Shown here: piece after piece, positions 1 to 7,257 of the stretch
Layout: each line of letters starts with the position of its first letter
Position numbering within the stretch: the first letter of the stretch is position 1
Assembly (NCBI GenBank): GCA_021203705.1
Contig: JAJQAR010000257.1
Location: 1-9,306 of the forward strand
Source of the DNA: Prevotella sp.
GTDB taxonomy: Bacteria > Bacteroidota > Bacteroidia > Bacteroidales > Bacteroidaceae
DNA: 9,306 bases
Direction of reading: 5' to 3'
Notes under the pieces: model-generated
The model's database searches: none
The model's input: only the letters and a program-made list of their open reading frames with translations
Told to the model about the DNA's origin: nothing
Translations under genes and position numbers: made by a program

Positions 1-2
1 GA

Positions 3-1448
3 ATGAAAAGGATTATTAAACCTTTCGTCATAATATTTTCGACAATTGTTTTAATGGCTTCGTGCTTGAATAGTGACAATTATAATATTACTTACTATGC
101 AGACACAGCCATTACTTCATTCTCCTTAGGTACGCTCAACAGATACCTCACCACCACTTCCTCAACTGGTGAGGATAGTACATATTCAGTTACCGTTACG
201 GGAAGCAACTACAAGTTCTATATCGACCAGTTGGCACAGGAGATTTACAACCCCGATTCATTGCCGGTAGGCACTGACGTGGAGCATGTGATCTGTACTG
301 TAGGCAGCAAGAATGCCGGCACCATAATAATAAAAAATATCGATAGCGACACGCTCAACTATTACAGCAGTACCGATTCTATCGATTTCACCACGCCCCG
401 TGAGTTCAGGGTGTATGCCCTCGATGGCATGGCATACCGCAAATACACCGTCCGTGTCAACGTGCATTATGAATATGCCGACACGTTCTTGTGGAATCCT
501 GCCGGTACGTGCGATATGTTTCAAGGGCTTACAGGCATGAGGGCTGTCGAGTATGGCGGCAACATGTTGGTATTCGGTTCAGACGGTGCCGCGACATACG
601 TTTATTCAACTGCCACTGAGGGTACGCCTTCGTGGGCGCAGCTTGCGGAGAATATCAGTTTGGATGTCGATGCCTACAAGAGTGTCATGGTGTATGATGG
701 TATGTTGTGGACTCTCAACGGTAGTGATTTAATAACATCTTCTGATGGGCAGCAGTGGTCTGTTGTATCTTCACTCAACGGCAGTGACATCGCTGATGAT
801 ATCTCTATATTGGCAGGTGCAGGCTCTGAGAAAATATATGCTATCACCTCAAACGGCGGTATCGTAAGCTCGGCTGACTATGGCTCATCATGGCAAGAGG
901 AGGCTATCCTTGACGATGCCGACAAACTTCCTACGCAGGACATCAGTTTTGCCTGTCTCAATGTAAATTCCAACGACAACACAGAGAGAATGGTGATTGT
1001 AGGTAACCGTGATATAAACGCATACGCGGAGGATTCTGTCGCCATGGTGTGGAACAGGATTGAGGAGTATGACGAAGGCACGGAGGAACATTCGTGGTTT
1101 TTGTGCAATGAGAAAAACAAGTATGAGTTACCACGTCTTACCAATCTGCAGATGCAGAAATATGGATATGTGCTGCTTGCTATGGGCGGTGAAGGACTGG
1201 GTACAAGCTCTGCCAAGGCTTTCTCCAAACTTTATACAAGTGGCGACAATGGTCTGACATGGCAGAACTATACCAGTTATACCTTACCCGAAGACGAGAG
1301 CTTCGGCAACAACGGCAGTAACGTGTTCACATTCGCTGTTGACAGCGACAACTATCTTTGGATAATATTTGGTGGAACAGGACAGGTGTGGCGGGGAAGG
1401 CTCACGCAGATGGGGTGGGCTGACAACCAGATATCATTTACTAAATAA
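3..1448 (+). CDS. DUF6242-like lipoprotein with Asp-box (BNR/sortilin-type) beta-propeller
   Basis: The 481-residue product is a predicted exported lipoprotein of unknown function. The N-terminus has a basic start (MKRIIK), a hydrophobic stretch and a lipobox-like LMASC, with the lipidated cysteine at residue 21. Residues about 25-155 form a beta-rich domain resembling the N-terminal part of DUF6242 proteins of Bacteroidales. The remainder looks like a beta-propeller, because it carries three Asp-box motifs (S/T-x-D-x-G-x-x-W type): SSDGQQW at 246-252, SSADYGSSW at 289-297 and TSGDNGLTW at 412-420. Such boxes occur in sialidase, sortilin and BNR folds, but no catalytic sialidase residues were recognised, so a binding or structural role is more likely than an enzymatic one. 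The stop is 6 bp before the next gene, suggesting co-transcription. Only two bases precede the ATG, so its promoter is not visible and an upstream start cannot be excluded. The DUF assignment is from recalled resemblance. Confidence 0.78.
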   Translation: MKRIIKPFVIIFSTIVLMASCLNSDNYNITYYADTAITSFSLGTLNRYLTTTSSTGEDSTYSVTVTGSNYKFYIDQLAQEIYNPDSLPVGTDVEHVICTVGSKNAGTIIIKNIDSDTLNYYSSTDSIDFTTPREFRVYALDGMAYRKYTVRVNVHYEYADTFLWNPAGTCDMFQGLTGMRAVEYGGNMLVFGSDGAATYVYSTATEGTPSWAQLAENISLDVDAYKSVMVYDGMLWTLNGSDLITSSDGQQWSVVSSLNGSDIADDISILAGAGSEKIYAITSNGGIVSSADYGSSWQEEAILDDADKLPTQDISFACLNVNSNDNTERMVIVGNRDINAYAEDSVAMVWNRIEEYDEGTEEHSWFLCNEKNKYELPRLTNLQMQKYGYVLLAMGGEGLGTSSAKAFSKLYTSGDNGLTWQNYTSYTLPEDESFGNNGSNVFTFAVDSDNYLWIIFGGTGQVWRGRLTQMGWADNQISFTK

Positions 1449-1454
1449 TGTGTA

Positions 1455-2159
1455 ATGATCAAAACCAAGTTCCACGTGATGAGAATTTATCTGCTCGCTG
1501 TTCTGATATTCGTTTTTTCATCCGTAGTCTGTGCGCAGGATGACAACGAGTATAAGATGGAAATAGGCGTAGGGGCTGGTTTGATAAGTTATGAGGGAGA
1601 TTTCAATGGGAGTATCCTGAAAGATATGCAGCCCATGGCTTCCATATTGCTTAGGCGTGACTTCAACCCGTATATGGGTTTGAAATTCGACCTCTCCTAC
1701 GGGCAGTTGAAAGGCAGTTCCGCAGATGTGAAGACATATTATCCAGAACTTAACGACAACCCGATAGAGTTCAACAAGACTCTGTTCGACCTGTCGGTAA
1801 CATACGAATATAACTTCTGGCCCTACGGCACGGGAAAGGAGTACAGGGGAGCGAAAAGGCTCACACCATTCATTTTCCTCGGTCTTGGTATGACTCTCGC
1901 CACGGGGGATGATGCCACGGCGTTCACGGCTAACCTGCCGCTCGGTGTTGGTGTCAAATACAAGATTGGTTCGAGACTGAATCTCGGTGTGGAGTGGGGG
2001 ATACATTTCTCTCTGAGCGACAAGCTCGATGGTGTGAAGGATCCGTACACGATAGAGAGTTCGGGTATCTTCAAGAATACCGACAGCTATTCGATGCTGA
2101 GGATTACGCTTACTTACAGTTTCCTGCCTAAATGTGTAGTTTGTAATAAATATGACTGA
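1455..2159 (+). CDS. DUF6089 / PorG-like outer-membrane beta-barrel protein
   Basis: This 234-residue exported protein has a signal peptide (hydrophobic residues about 10-25, predicted cut after A27 in VCA|QDD). Alternating hydrophobic strands and glycines typical of a small outer-membrane barrel follow (for example [53 protein letters not shown]). The sequence and its place directly before uppS and bamA match the DUF6089 family. Its studied member PorG of Porphyromonas gingivalis is an outer-membrane partner of the PorK/PorN ring of the type IX secretion system. Whether this protein serves a T9SS or another envelope task cannot be told from this window. A cysteine pair CVVC (227-230) lies at the extreme C-terminus. 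A second in-frame start (M9, position 1479) would also leave a workable signal peptide; M1 is chosen because it sits 6 bp after the previous stop. Its last 8 bp overlap uppS, implying translational coupling. Confidence 0.8.
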   Translation: MIKTKFHVMRIYLLAVLIFVFSSVVCAQDDNEYKMEIGVGAGLISYEGDFNGSILKDMQPMASILLRRDFNPYMGLKFDLSYGQLKGSSADVKTYYPELNDNPIEFNKTLFDLSVTYEYNFWPYGTGKEYRGAKRLTPFIFLGLGMTLATGDDATAFTANLPLGVGVKYKIGSRLNLGVEWGIHFSLSDKLDGVKDPYTIESSGIFKNTDSYSMLRITLTYSFLPKCVVCNKYD

Positions 2160-2892
2160 TATAAAACTTGACATGACGCGTATACCACGGCACATCGCCA
2201 TTATCATGGACGGCAATGGGCGGTGGGCTACACAACGTAACCAGCCCCGCACATACGGTCACCAGGCTGGCGTGGATACATTGCGCAAGATAGCATCGGA
2301 GAGCGCCCGTCTCGGCGTGAAGTTCCTTACCATGTACACGTTCTCCACGGAGAACTGGAACCGCCCTTCCGAAGAGGTGGCAGCCCTTATGGGACTTGTG
2401 CTCACATCTCTGGAGGAGGAGATATTCATGAAAAACGATATCCGCTTCTGTGTGATTGGCGACATGGACCGTCTTCCGAAAGATGTAAGGGCGAAACTTG
2501 AGGAGACAATAGAGCATACGAAAAACAATAAAAGGATGATATTAGTGGCAGCGTTGAGTTACTCATCAAAATGGGAACTCACGCGTGCTGTAAGAGAAAT
2601 AGCCGAAGAGGTGAAAAGCGGTAAGCTAAAGGCGGAGGACATTGATGAGGAGACGATAAACAATCATCTGCTTACCAACTATATGCCTGATCCTGACTTG
2701 TTGATACGCACAGGCGGTGAACTGCGTATCTCCAATTACCTTCTCTGGCAAATAGCTTATTCGGAACTTTATTTTTGTGACACTTATTGGCCTGACTTCG
2801 ATGAGGAATGTCTGCATTTAGCTATCGCCAACTACCAGAACAGGCAGAGACGTTTCGGAAAGACAGAGGCGCAAGTGGAGAACAATGATTAA
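2152..2892 (+). CDS. uppS: Isoprenyl transferase (undecaprenyl diphosphate synthase family)
   Basis: This cytoplasmic cis-prenyltransferase adds isopentenyl units to farnesyl diphosphate to build the long-chain polyprenyl diphosphate carrier for peptidoglycan and surface glycans. The 246-residue length is normal. Family motifs are in order: [13 protein letters not shown] at 14-26, with the Mg-binding Asp at 20; [10 protein letters not shown] at 63-72; DLLIRTGGE at 182-190; RISNYLLWQ at 192-200; and SELYF with E205 followed by WPDF. The segment that reads NYGGRW in E. coli UppS is ALSYSSKW here (134-141); an SYSS-type form is, as I recall, usual in Bacteroidota, so this does not suggest inactivity. 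The ATG lies inside the end of the preceding barrel gene (8-bp overlap). M8 at position 2173 is an alternative start that would remove the overlap. The bamA start follows 20 bp after the stop, consistent with one operon. The chain length of the product cannot be predicted here. Confidence 0.96.
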   Translation: MTDIKLDMTRIPRHIAIIMDGNGRWATQRNQPRTYGHQAGVDTLRKIASESARLGVKFLTMYTFSTENWNRPSEEVAALMGLVLTSLEEEIFMKNDIRFCVIGDMDRLPKDVRAKLEETIEHTKNNKRMILVAALSYSSKWELTRAVREIAEEVKSGKLKAEDIDEETINNHLLTNYMPDPDLLIRTGGELRISNYLLWQIAYSELYFCDTYWPDFDEECLHLAIANYQNRQRRFGKTEAQVENND

Positions 2893-2912
2893 TACAAGCA
2901 ACACTACGCAAG

Positions 2913-5528
2913 ATGAACAGATTAAAAGTTGGATTGACGTTTCTTTTTCTAATGTTTCTTGGCTTTAACGCCAAGGCACAGGAGAAAATCGTCAACCCAG
3001 ACATCTCATACGCCGGTAATCCACGCTCGTGCGTTATCGGCGGTATCGCCGTCTCGGGTGTCGAGGGATATGAGGACTATATGCTGACAGGTATCTCAGG
3101 GCTCTCTGTAGGACAGGAGATCGACGTGCCGGGTTCTGACCTGACAGATGCGATAAAACGCTACTGGAAGCATGGGCTGTTCTCTAAAGCACAGGTGGTG
3201 GCAGACTCTCTTGTTGGTAATAAAATATATCTGCATTTCTACCTCGCCCTACGTCCCCGTGTGTCGGCAATCAACTATTCGGGCGTGAAAAAGTCGGAGC
3301 GTGAGGATTTGGAGACGAAACTCGGTCTGCTTAAAGGCAGTCAGATTACGCCTAACATGCTCGACAGGGCCAAACTATTGGCGAAGAATTATTTTGACGA
3401 CAAGGGCTACAAGAATGCAGAGATAGACATTGTGCAGCATGATGATGTGTCAAACAAAAACCAAGTCATCCTTGATATCAACATAGACAAGAAAGAGAAA
3501 ATAAAAGTCAGGCAGATTATCTTAGAAGGTAATGAGAAACTGACTGATTCAAAGATAAAAGGTAGTCTGTTCAAAAAAGGAGCGTTGTCGAAGACGCATG
3601 AATCAGGGAAGTTATCCTCGCTGTTCAAGGCTAAGAAATATACCCCTGAGCGTTACAAGGAGGATAAGCAGAATGTAATCAACAAATACAATGAGTATGG
3701 TTACCGTGATGCGGTGATTGTTGAGGATAGCGTGTGGAATGTTGACGACAAGCATGTGAGTATCTACATGAAGATTGACGAGGGTATTAAATATTATGTG
3801 CGCAACATAACGTGGGTGGGTAACACCATCTTTACCACTGATTACCTCAGTCGTGTGCTTGGTATGCAGAAGGGCGATGTATATAATCAGAAACTGATGA
3901 ACAAGCGTCTCTCGGAGGATGAGGATGCCGTGGGCAACAATTATTGGAACAATGGCTATATCTTCTATAATCTGCAACCTACAGAGGTGAATATCGTGGG
4001 CGACTCTATTGATCTTGAGATGAGAATTTTCGAGGGGCAACAAGCGCATATCAGTAATGTGAAGATTACGGGTAACACCCGTGTATATGAGAATGTGATA
4101 CGACGTGAGTTGAGAACGAAGCCTGGCGACCTGTTCTCTAAGGAGTCGTTGCAACGTTCCGCCCGTGAAATCGGCTCTATGGGGCATTTCGATGAGACGC
4201 AGATCAATCCTGACATTCAACCGAAATATGAGGAAGGTACAGTGGACATCAGTTGGGACCTCGTGCAGAAATCCAACGATCAGGTGGAGTTCTCACTTGG
4301 TTGGGGACAGACAGGTGTCATCGGACGTATCGGTTTGAAACTTAACAACTTCTCCATAGCTAATCTTTTCAACAAGAACAGGGAGCATCGTGGTATCATG
4401 CCTGTTGGTGATGGAGAGGTGCTTTCTATCGGTGCACAGACCAACGGTACTTATTATCAGGCGTATAACATAAGCTACTCTACCAACTGGTTTGGCGGCA
4501 AGCGACCTATACAGTTTACTGTCGGAGCTTATTTCTCAAAGCAGACCGATGTGTCGAGCAATTATTACAACAGCAGTTACATGAACAGCTATTATAATTA
4601 TCTTTATGGTTATGGCAGCAGTTACAGTAATTACTATGAGAACTATTACGACCCTGACAAGTTTGTCAAGTTGGTGGGTGTCTCTCTCGGCTGGGGTAAG
4701 CGATTGCGCTGGCCTGACGACTATTTCCAACTCTCCCTTGAGTTGGCATACCAGCGTTATATGCTGAAAAACTGGCAGTATTTTATTGTTACAACGGGTA
4801 ATTGTAACAACCTTAATTTAAGTCTCACGTTGTCGCGTACTTCTACTGATAACCAACTGTTCCCACGCCGTGGTTCGGAGTTCATGGCTTCCGTAACTAT
4901 TACTCCGCCTTGGTCGTTGTTCTCGAAGAAGGATTACAAGAACCTCGCTACAAATTATCTCTCATCGACTTATGTTGATGAGCAACAGGAAAAATACCGC
5001 TGGATTGAGTATCATAAGTGGAAATTCCGCGCCAAGACTTATACAGCGCTCTCAAACGGTCAGAAGTGTTTCGTGCTCATGACACGTGTTGAGTTCGGTC
5101 TTCTCGGATCTTACAACAAGTACCTGAAGTCGCCTTTCGAGACATTCTACATGGGTGGTGATGGTATGAGCGGTTACTCTACAAGTTATGCTGAGGAGAC
5201 AATAGGTCTAAGGGGCTACGACAACGGTAGTCTTACACCTTATGGCTATGAGGGCTATGCCTACGACAGGTTCACGTTGGAACTTCGTTATCCGTTCATG
5301 TTAGGTAACACCACAATATATGGTCTTACCTTTGTTGAGGCTGGTAATGCCTGGACTGAAACCAAGAAATTCAACCCGTTTGATATGAAGCGTTCCGCAG
5401 GTGTCGGTGTGCGTATCTATCTGCCTATGGTTGGTCTGATGGGTATCGACTGGGCATACGGTTTCGATAAGGTATTCGGCACAAGGGGTGGCAGCCAGTT
5501 CCACTTTATCCTCGGTCAGGAGTTCTAA
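2913..5528 (+). CDS. bamA: BamA, outer-membrane protein assembly factor (Omp85 family)
   Basis: BamA is the core insertase that folds beta-barrel proteins into the outer membrane. The 871 residues begin with a signal peptide (cut after A22, AKA|QEK). About five periplasmic POTRA repeats follow, at roughly 37-112, 115-193, 196-289, 292-374 and 377-452. Recurrent strand/GN patterns mark them: VSAINYSGVKKSE, KVRQIILEGNEKLTDSKI, VRNITWVGNTIFTTDYL and ISNVKITGNTRVYENVIRRELRTKPGD. The C-terminal barrel (about 456-871) contains the Omp85 signature as GLRGYD (765-770, the VRGF/Y motif) and ends in an aromatic residue (LGQEF), as barrel substrates usually do. A Tyr/Asn/Ser-rich stretch at 549-580 with 13 tyrosines looks like an extended barrel loop. 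The neighbours fit: uppS lies 20 bp upstream and Skp-like chaperones that carry barrel precursors start 27 bp downstream. The length is somewhat above that of E. coli BamA, explained by loops and a longer N-terminus. Confidence 0.96.
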   Translation: MNRLKVGLTFLFLMFLGFNAKAQEKIVNPDISYAGNPRSCVIGGIAVSGVEGYEDYMLTGISGLSVGQEIDVPGSDLTDAIKRYWKHGLFSKAQVVADSLVGNKIYLHFYLALRPRVSAINYSGVKKSEREDLETKLGLLKGSQITPNMLDRAKLLAKNYFDDKGYKNAEIDIVQHDDVSNKNQVILDINIDKKEKIKVRQIILEGNEKLTDSKIKGSLFKKGALSKTHESGKLSSLFKAKKYTPERYKEDKQNVINKYNEYGYRDAVIVEDSVWNVDDKHVSIYMKIDEGIKYYVRNITWVGNTIFTTDYLSRVLGMQKGDVYNQKLMNKRLSEDEDAVGNNYWNNGYIFYNLQPTEVNIVGDSIDLEMRIFEGQQAHISNVKITGNTRVYENVIRRELRTKPGDLFSKESLQRSAREIGSMGHFDETQINPDIQPKYEEGTVDISWDLVQKSNDQVEFSLGWGQTGVIGRIGLKLNNFSIANLFNKNREHRGIMPVGDGEVLSIGAQTNGTYYQAYNISYSTNWFGGKRPIQFTVGAYFSKQTDVSSNYYNSSYMNSYYNYLYGYGSSYSNYYENYYDPDKFVKLVGVSLGWGKRLRWPDDYFQLSLELAYQRYMLKNWQYFIVTTGNCNNLNLSLTLSRTSTDNQLFPRRGSEFMASVTITPPWSLFSKKDYKNLATNYLSSTYVDEQQEKYRWIEYHKWKFRAKTYTALSNGQKCFVLMTRVEFGLLGSYNKYLKSPFETFYMGGDGMSGYSTSYAEETIGLRGYDNGSLTPYGYEGYAYDRFTLELRYPFMLGNTTIYGLTFVEAGNAWTETKKFNPFDMKRSAGVGVRIYLPMVGLMGIDWAYGFDKVFGTRGGSQFHFILGQEF

Positions 5529-5555
5529 TCATTAAAAATAACAGATTATATTTAT

Positions 5556-6104
5556 ATGAAAAAACAGTTTGGAAAGATGATAGTAAAGGCGTTTAAGATT
5601 GTCGTGCTTCTTTGCGTGTTCTCTCTTGCGCCACTCTCGGCTAACGCCCAGAAGTTCGCCCTTGTCGATATGGAGTATATCCTCAAGAATATACCTGCTT
5701 ACGAGCGTGCCAATGAGCAGTTGTTGCAAATTTCAAAGAAATGGCAGGCTGAGGTTGACGCTCTCAATACAGAGGCGCAGACTATGTACAAGAACTATCA
5801 GAATGAGGTGGTGTTCCTTTCTCAGGAACAGAAACAAGCGCGCCAGGAGGCGATAATGAACAAGGAGAAGGAGGCGAGCGACCTGAAAAAGAAATATTTC
5901 GGTCCAGAGGGTGAGCTGTACAAGAAGCGCACCAGTTTGATAACGCCTATCCAGGAGGAAATCTACAATGCCGTAAAGGATATTTCCGATTTGCATGGAT
6001 ATCAGCTTGTTTTGGACCGCGCTTCCGACTCTGGTATCATTTTCGGTTCACCTAAAATCGACATCAGTAACGAAGTTCTCTCAAAATTAGGTTATTCCAA
6101 CTAA
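5556..6104 (+). CDS. ompH: Skp/OmpH family periplasmic chaperone, copy 1
   Basis: The 182-residue protein is predicted to bind unfolded outer-membrane proteins in the periplasm and deliver them to BamA. It has a signal peptide with a long n-region (cut after A31, ANA|QKF). Mature residues KFALVDMEYILKNIPAY form the first strand and helix of the Skp body domain. A charged coiled-coil-like tentacle (about 45-130) includes the segment FGPEGELYKKR (115-125), familiar from Bacteroidota OmpH proteins. The returning body strand is GYQLVLDRASDSGIIF. M8 (position 5577) is an alternative start giving a more ordinary signal peptide. The gene starts 27 bp after bamA and is probably co-transcribed with it. 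It is the first of three adjacent family members, with clearly different sequences, so this is an old duplication rather than a recent one. Confidence 0.92.
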   Translation: MKKQFGKMIVKAFKIVVLLCVFSLAPLSANAQKFALVDMEYILKNIPAYERANEQLLQISKKWQAEVDALNTEAQTMYKNYQNEVVFLSQEQKQARQEAIMNKEKEASDLKKKYFGPEGELYKKRTSLITPIQEEIYNAVKDISDLHGYQLVLDRASDSGIIFGSPKIDISNEVLSKLGYSN

Positions 6105-6110
6105 TTTTAT

Positions 6111-6118
6111 TACTTTTG
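6111..6118 (+). promoter_or_regulatory. Candidate -7 promoter box (TACTTTTG) ahead of the second Skp-like gene
   Basis: TACTTTTG is an exact match to the Bacteroidota primary-sigma -7 consensus TAnnTTTG. It starts 7 bp after the stop of copy 1, in the 53-bp gap before copy 2, about 40 bp ahead of the ATG. The expected -33 position carries only a partial match (TTAG at 6087-6090). The gap downstream of it is AT-rich (AAATAATATTATTTAAAT), as is common in leaders of this phylum. An internal promoter that lets copy 2 be expressed apart from bamA is plausible but inferred. Confidence 0.5.
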
Positions 6119-6157
6119 CAACAAATAATATTATTTAAATAAAATTTCGATTAAAAG

Positions 6158-6658
6158 ATGAAAAAGTTAGTTTTATTGTTGATGTTGTGCGCTCCGTTGG
6201 CTACGTTCGCACAGAAGTTTGGTCATGTCGATGCTGGTTCCATAATGCAGAGTCTTCCTGAATTTATAAAGGTAAGGGGTGAGCTTGAGGCCTTACAGAA
6301 AGAGTATGAGAACGACCTGAAAGCTATGCAGGATGAGATACAGCGCAAGGCTGAAGACTACGACAAGAACAAGAGTACCATGAACACCACCAAACAGGAG
6401 GAGACAGAGGCAGAGCTCAATGATATGTACCAGAAACTGCAACAGGCTTACAGTGACAATCAGCAGAATTTCCAGAAGGCTCAGCAGGAGAAGCTTCAGC
6501 CTATCAATGATAAGATAATGACTGCTATCAAGAATGTCGGTGTGGCAGGTGGATATGTATATATCATGGATATTTCTTCCGGTATTCCTTACATCAGCGA
6601 GACACTCAGCGTTGATGTCACCAACGACGTGAAGGCAGAAATGAACAAATTGAAATAA
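6158..6658 (+). CDS. ompH: Skp/OmpH family periplasmic chaperone, copy 2
   Basis: The 166-residue protein has a short clean signal peptide (cut after A18, TFA|QKF). The mature start QKFGHVDAGSIMQSLPEF has the OmpH pattern (K-F-x-x-V-D-x-x-x-I-x-x-x-x-P-x-x). A highly charged, Gln-rich coiled-coil segment spans about 38-112, and the closing body strand is GGYVYIMDISSGIPYIS (131-147). The lack of the FGPEGELYKK element and the different tentacle distinguish it from copy 1. It should act as a periplasmic holdase for barrel precursors; division of labour with the neighbouring copies is unknown. It is flanked by a promoter-like box upstream and a terminator-like hairpin downstream, so it may be a separately tuned unit within the cluster. 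Confidence 0.92.
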   Translation: MKKLVLLLMLCAPLATFAQKFGHVDAGSIMQSLPEFIKVRGELEALQKEYENDLKAMQDEIQRKAEDYDKNKSTMNTTKQEETEAELNDMYQKLQQAYSDNQQNFQKAQQEKLQPINDKIMTAIKNVGVAGGYVYIMDISSGIPYISETLSVDVTNDVKAEMNKLK

Positions 6659-6675
6659 CTGACAAACATATTTTT

Positions 6676-6714
6676 GCGCTGCTTTCTCCCCGAAGGCAGC
6701 GCATTCACTTTTTT
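6676..6714 (+). terminator. Intrinsic terminator-like hairpin between the second and third Skp-like genes
   Basis: The left arm GCGCTGCTTTC (6676-6686) pairs with GAAGGCAGCGC (6692-6702) around the loop TCCCC. This gives an 11-bp stem with one G-U pair. A run of six T residues follows at 6709-6714, six bases after the stem. It begins 17 bp after the stop of copy 2 and ends 12 bp before the start of copy 3. It could end transcription after copy 2 or act as a partial terminator that lowers expression of copy 3 and murI. Confidence 0.72.
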
Positions 6715-6726
6715 ATATATCACATA

Positions 6727-7233
6727 ATGAAAAAACTTGCTCTCTTTTTCTTTATCTCTATATTGCCGCTTACGCTTAGTGCGCAGATGAGATTTGGCTA
6801 TCTCAGTTATGGGGAGGCTATTAAGGCGATGCCTGAAAACGAGACTGTAAAAAAGAATATCGCTTATCTACATGAGCAATACGACGAGGAGACAAAGCGT
6901 GCGGAGGAGGATTTCAACCAGAAATATGAACTGTTCCTCGAAGGACAGACTACTTTCGCTCCTGTGATATTGAAAAAGAGACAGGCGGAACTGCAAGACC
7001 TTCTCAACCGCAGTATCGCATTTAAAAAAGAGGCTGACCGTTTGCTCAAACAGGCTGAGGAGGAACTATATGCTCCTTTGAAGACTAAGCTCGACTCTCT
7101 TTTGAGACAGATAGGTTATGAGAAAGGGTATGCCTTTATCCTCAATACTGATAACGACGGGTTGCCATTTGCCAACCCCGCCTTCGGTGAGGATATCACG
7201 GAACTCGTGAAAGAGGCTCTGAAAAAAGAGTAA
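6727..7233 (+). CDS. Skp/OmpH-like periplasmic protein, copy 3 (divergent)
   Basis: The 168-residue exported protein has a signal peptide cut after A19 (LSA|QMR). Its architecture matches the two genes upstream: first body element MRFGYLSYGEAIKAMPEN, a charged coiled-coil tentacle (about 42-115) and a return strand KGYAFILNTDNDGLPFANP (133-151). It departs from them in the first strand (GYLSYGE where the others have LVDME or HVDAG) and in an acidic, Leu/Lys-rich tentacle, so it is the most divergent of the three. It could be a further chaperone or have taken another periplasmic role. It follows a terminator-like hairpin and precedes murI by 24 bp, so it may be transcribed with murI through read-through or from a promoter not clearly visible. 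Confidence 0.87.
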   Translation: MKKLALFFFISILPLTLSAQMRFGYLSYGEAIKAMPENETVKKNIAYLHEQYDEETKRAEEDFNQKYELFLEGQTTFAPVILKKRQAELQDLLNRSIAFKKEADRLLKQAEEELYAPLKTKLDSLLRQIGYEKGYAFILNTDNDGLPFANPAFGEDITELVKEALKKE

Positions 7234-7257
7234 TTTTTTCTTATTAATAGATGTGCC

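Noticed and set aside
1518..2252. 244-codon open frame on the minus strand opposite the PorG-like gene
   Set aside because: It is antisense to a well-supported barrel gene and the start of uppS; its translation is rich in Arg/His/Val with no recognisable family, as expected for a shadow frame.
2551..2577. Possible loss of UppS activity because NYGGRW reads SYSSKW
   Set aside because: The change keeps the basic residue and tryptophan, all other motifs are intact, and an SYSS-type form is, as recalled, usual in Bacteroidota homologues.
3612..4220. 202-codon minus-strand open frame inside bamA
   Set aside because: It is antisense to conserved POTRA coding sequence and has no recognisable protein features.
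6669..6676. TATTTTTG as a promoter for the third chaperone gene and murI
   Set aside because: The box matches the consensus but overlaps the terminator stem and has no properly spaced -33 element; kept only as a remark.
7221..7240. GAAAAAA/TTTTTTC inverted repeat at the end of the third chaperone gene as a terminator
   Set aside because: The stem is almost pure A-T and arises from lysine codons before the stop; it is too weak, and murI follows 24 bp after the stop.
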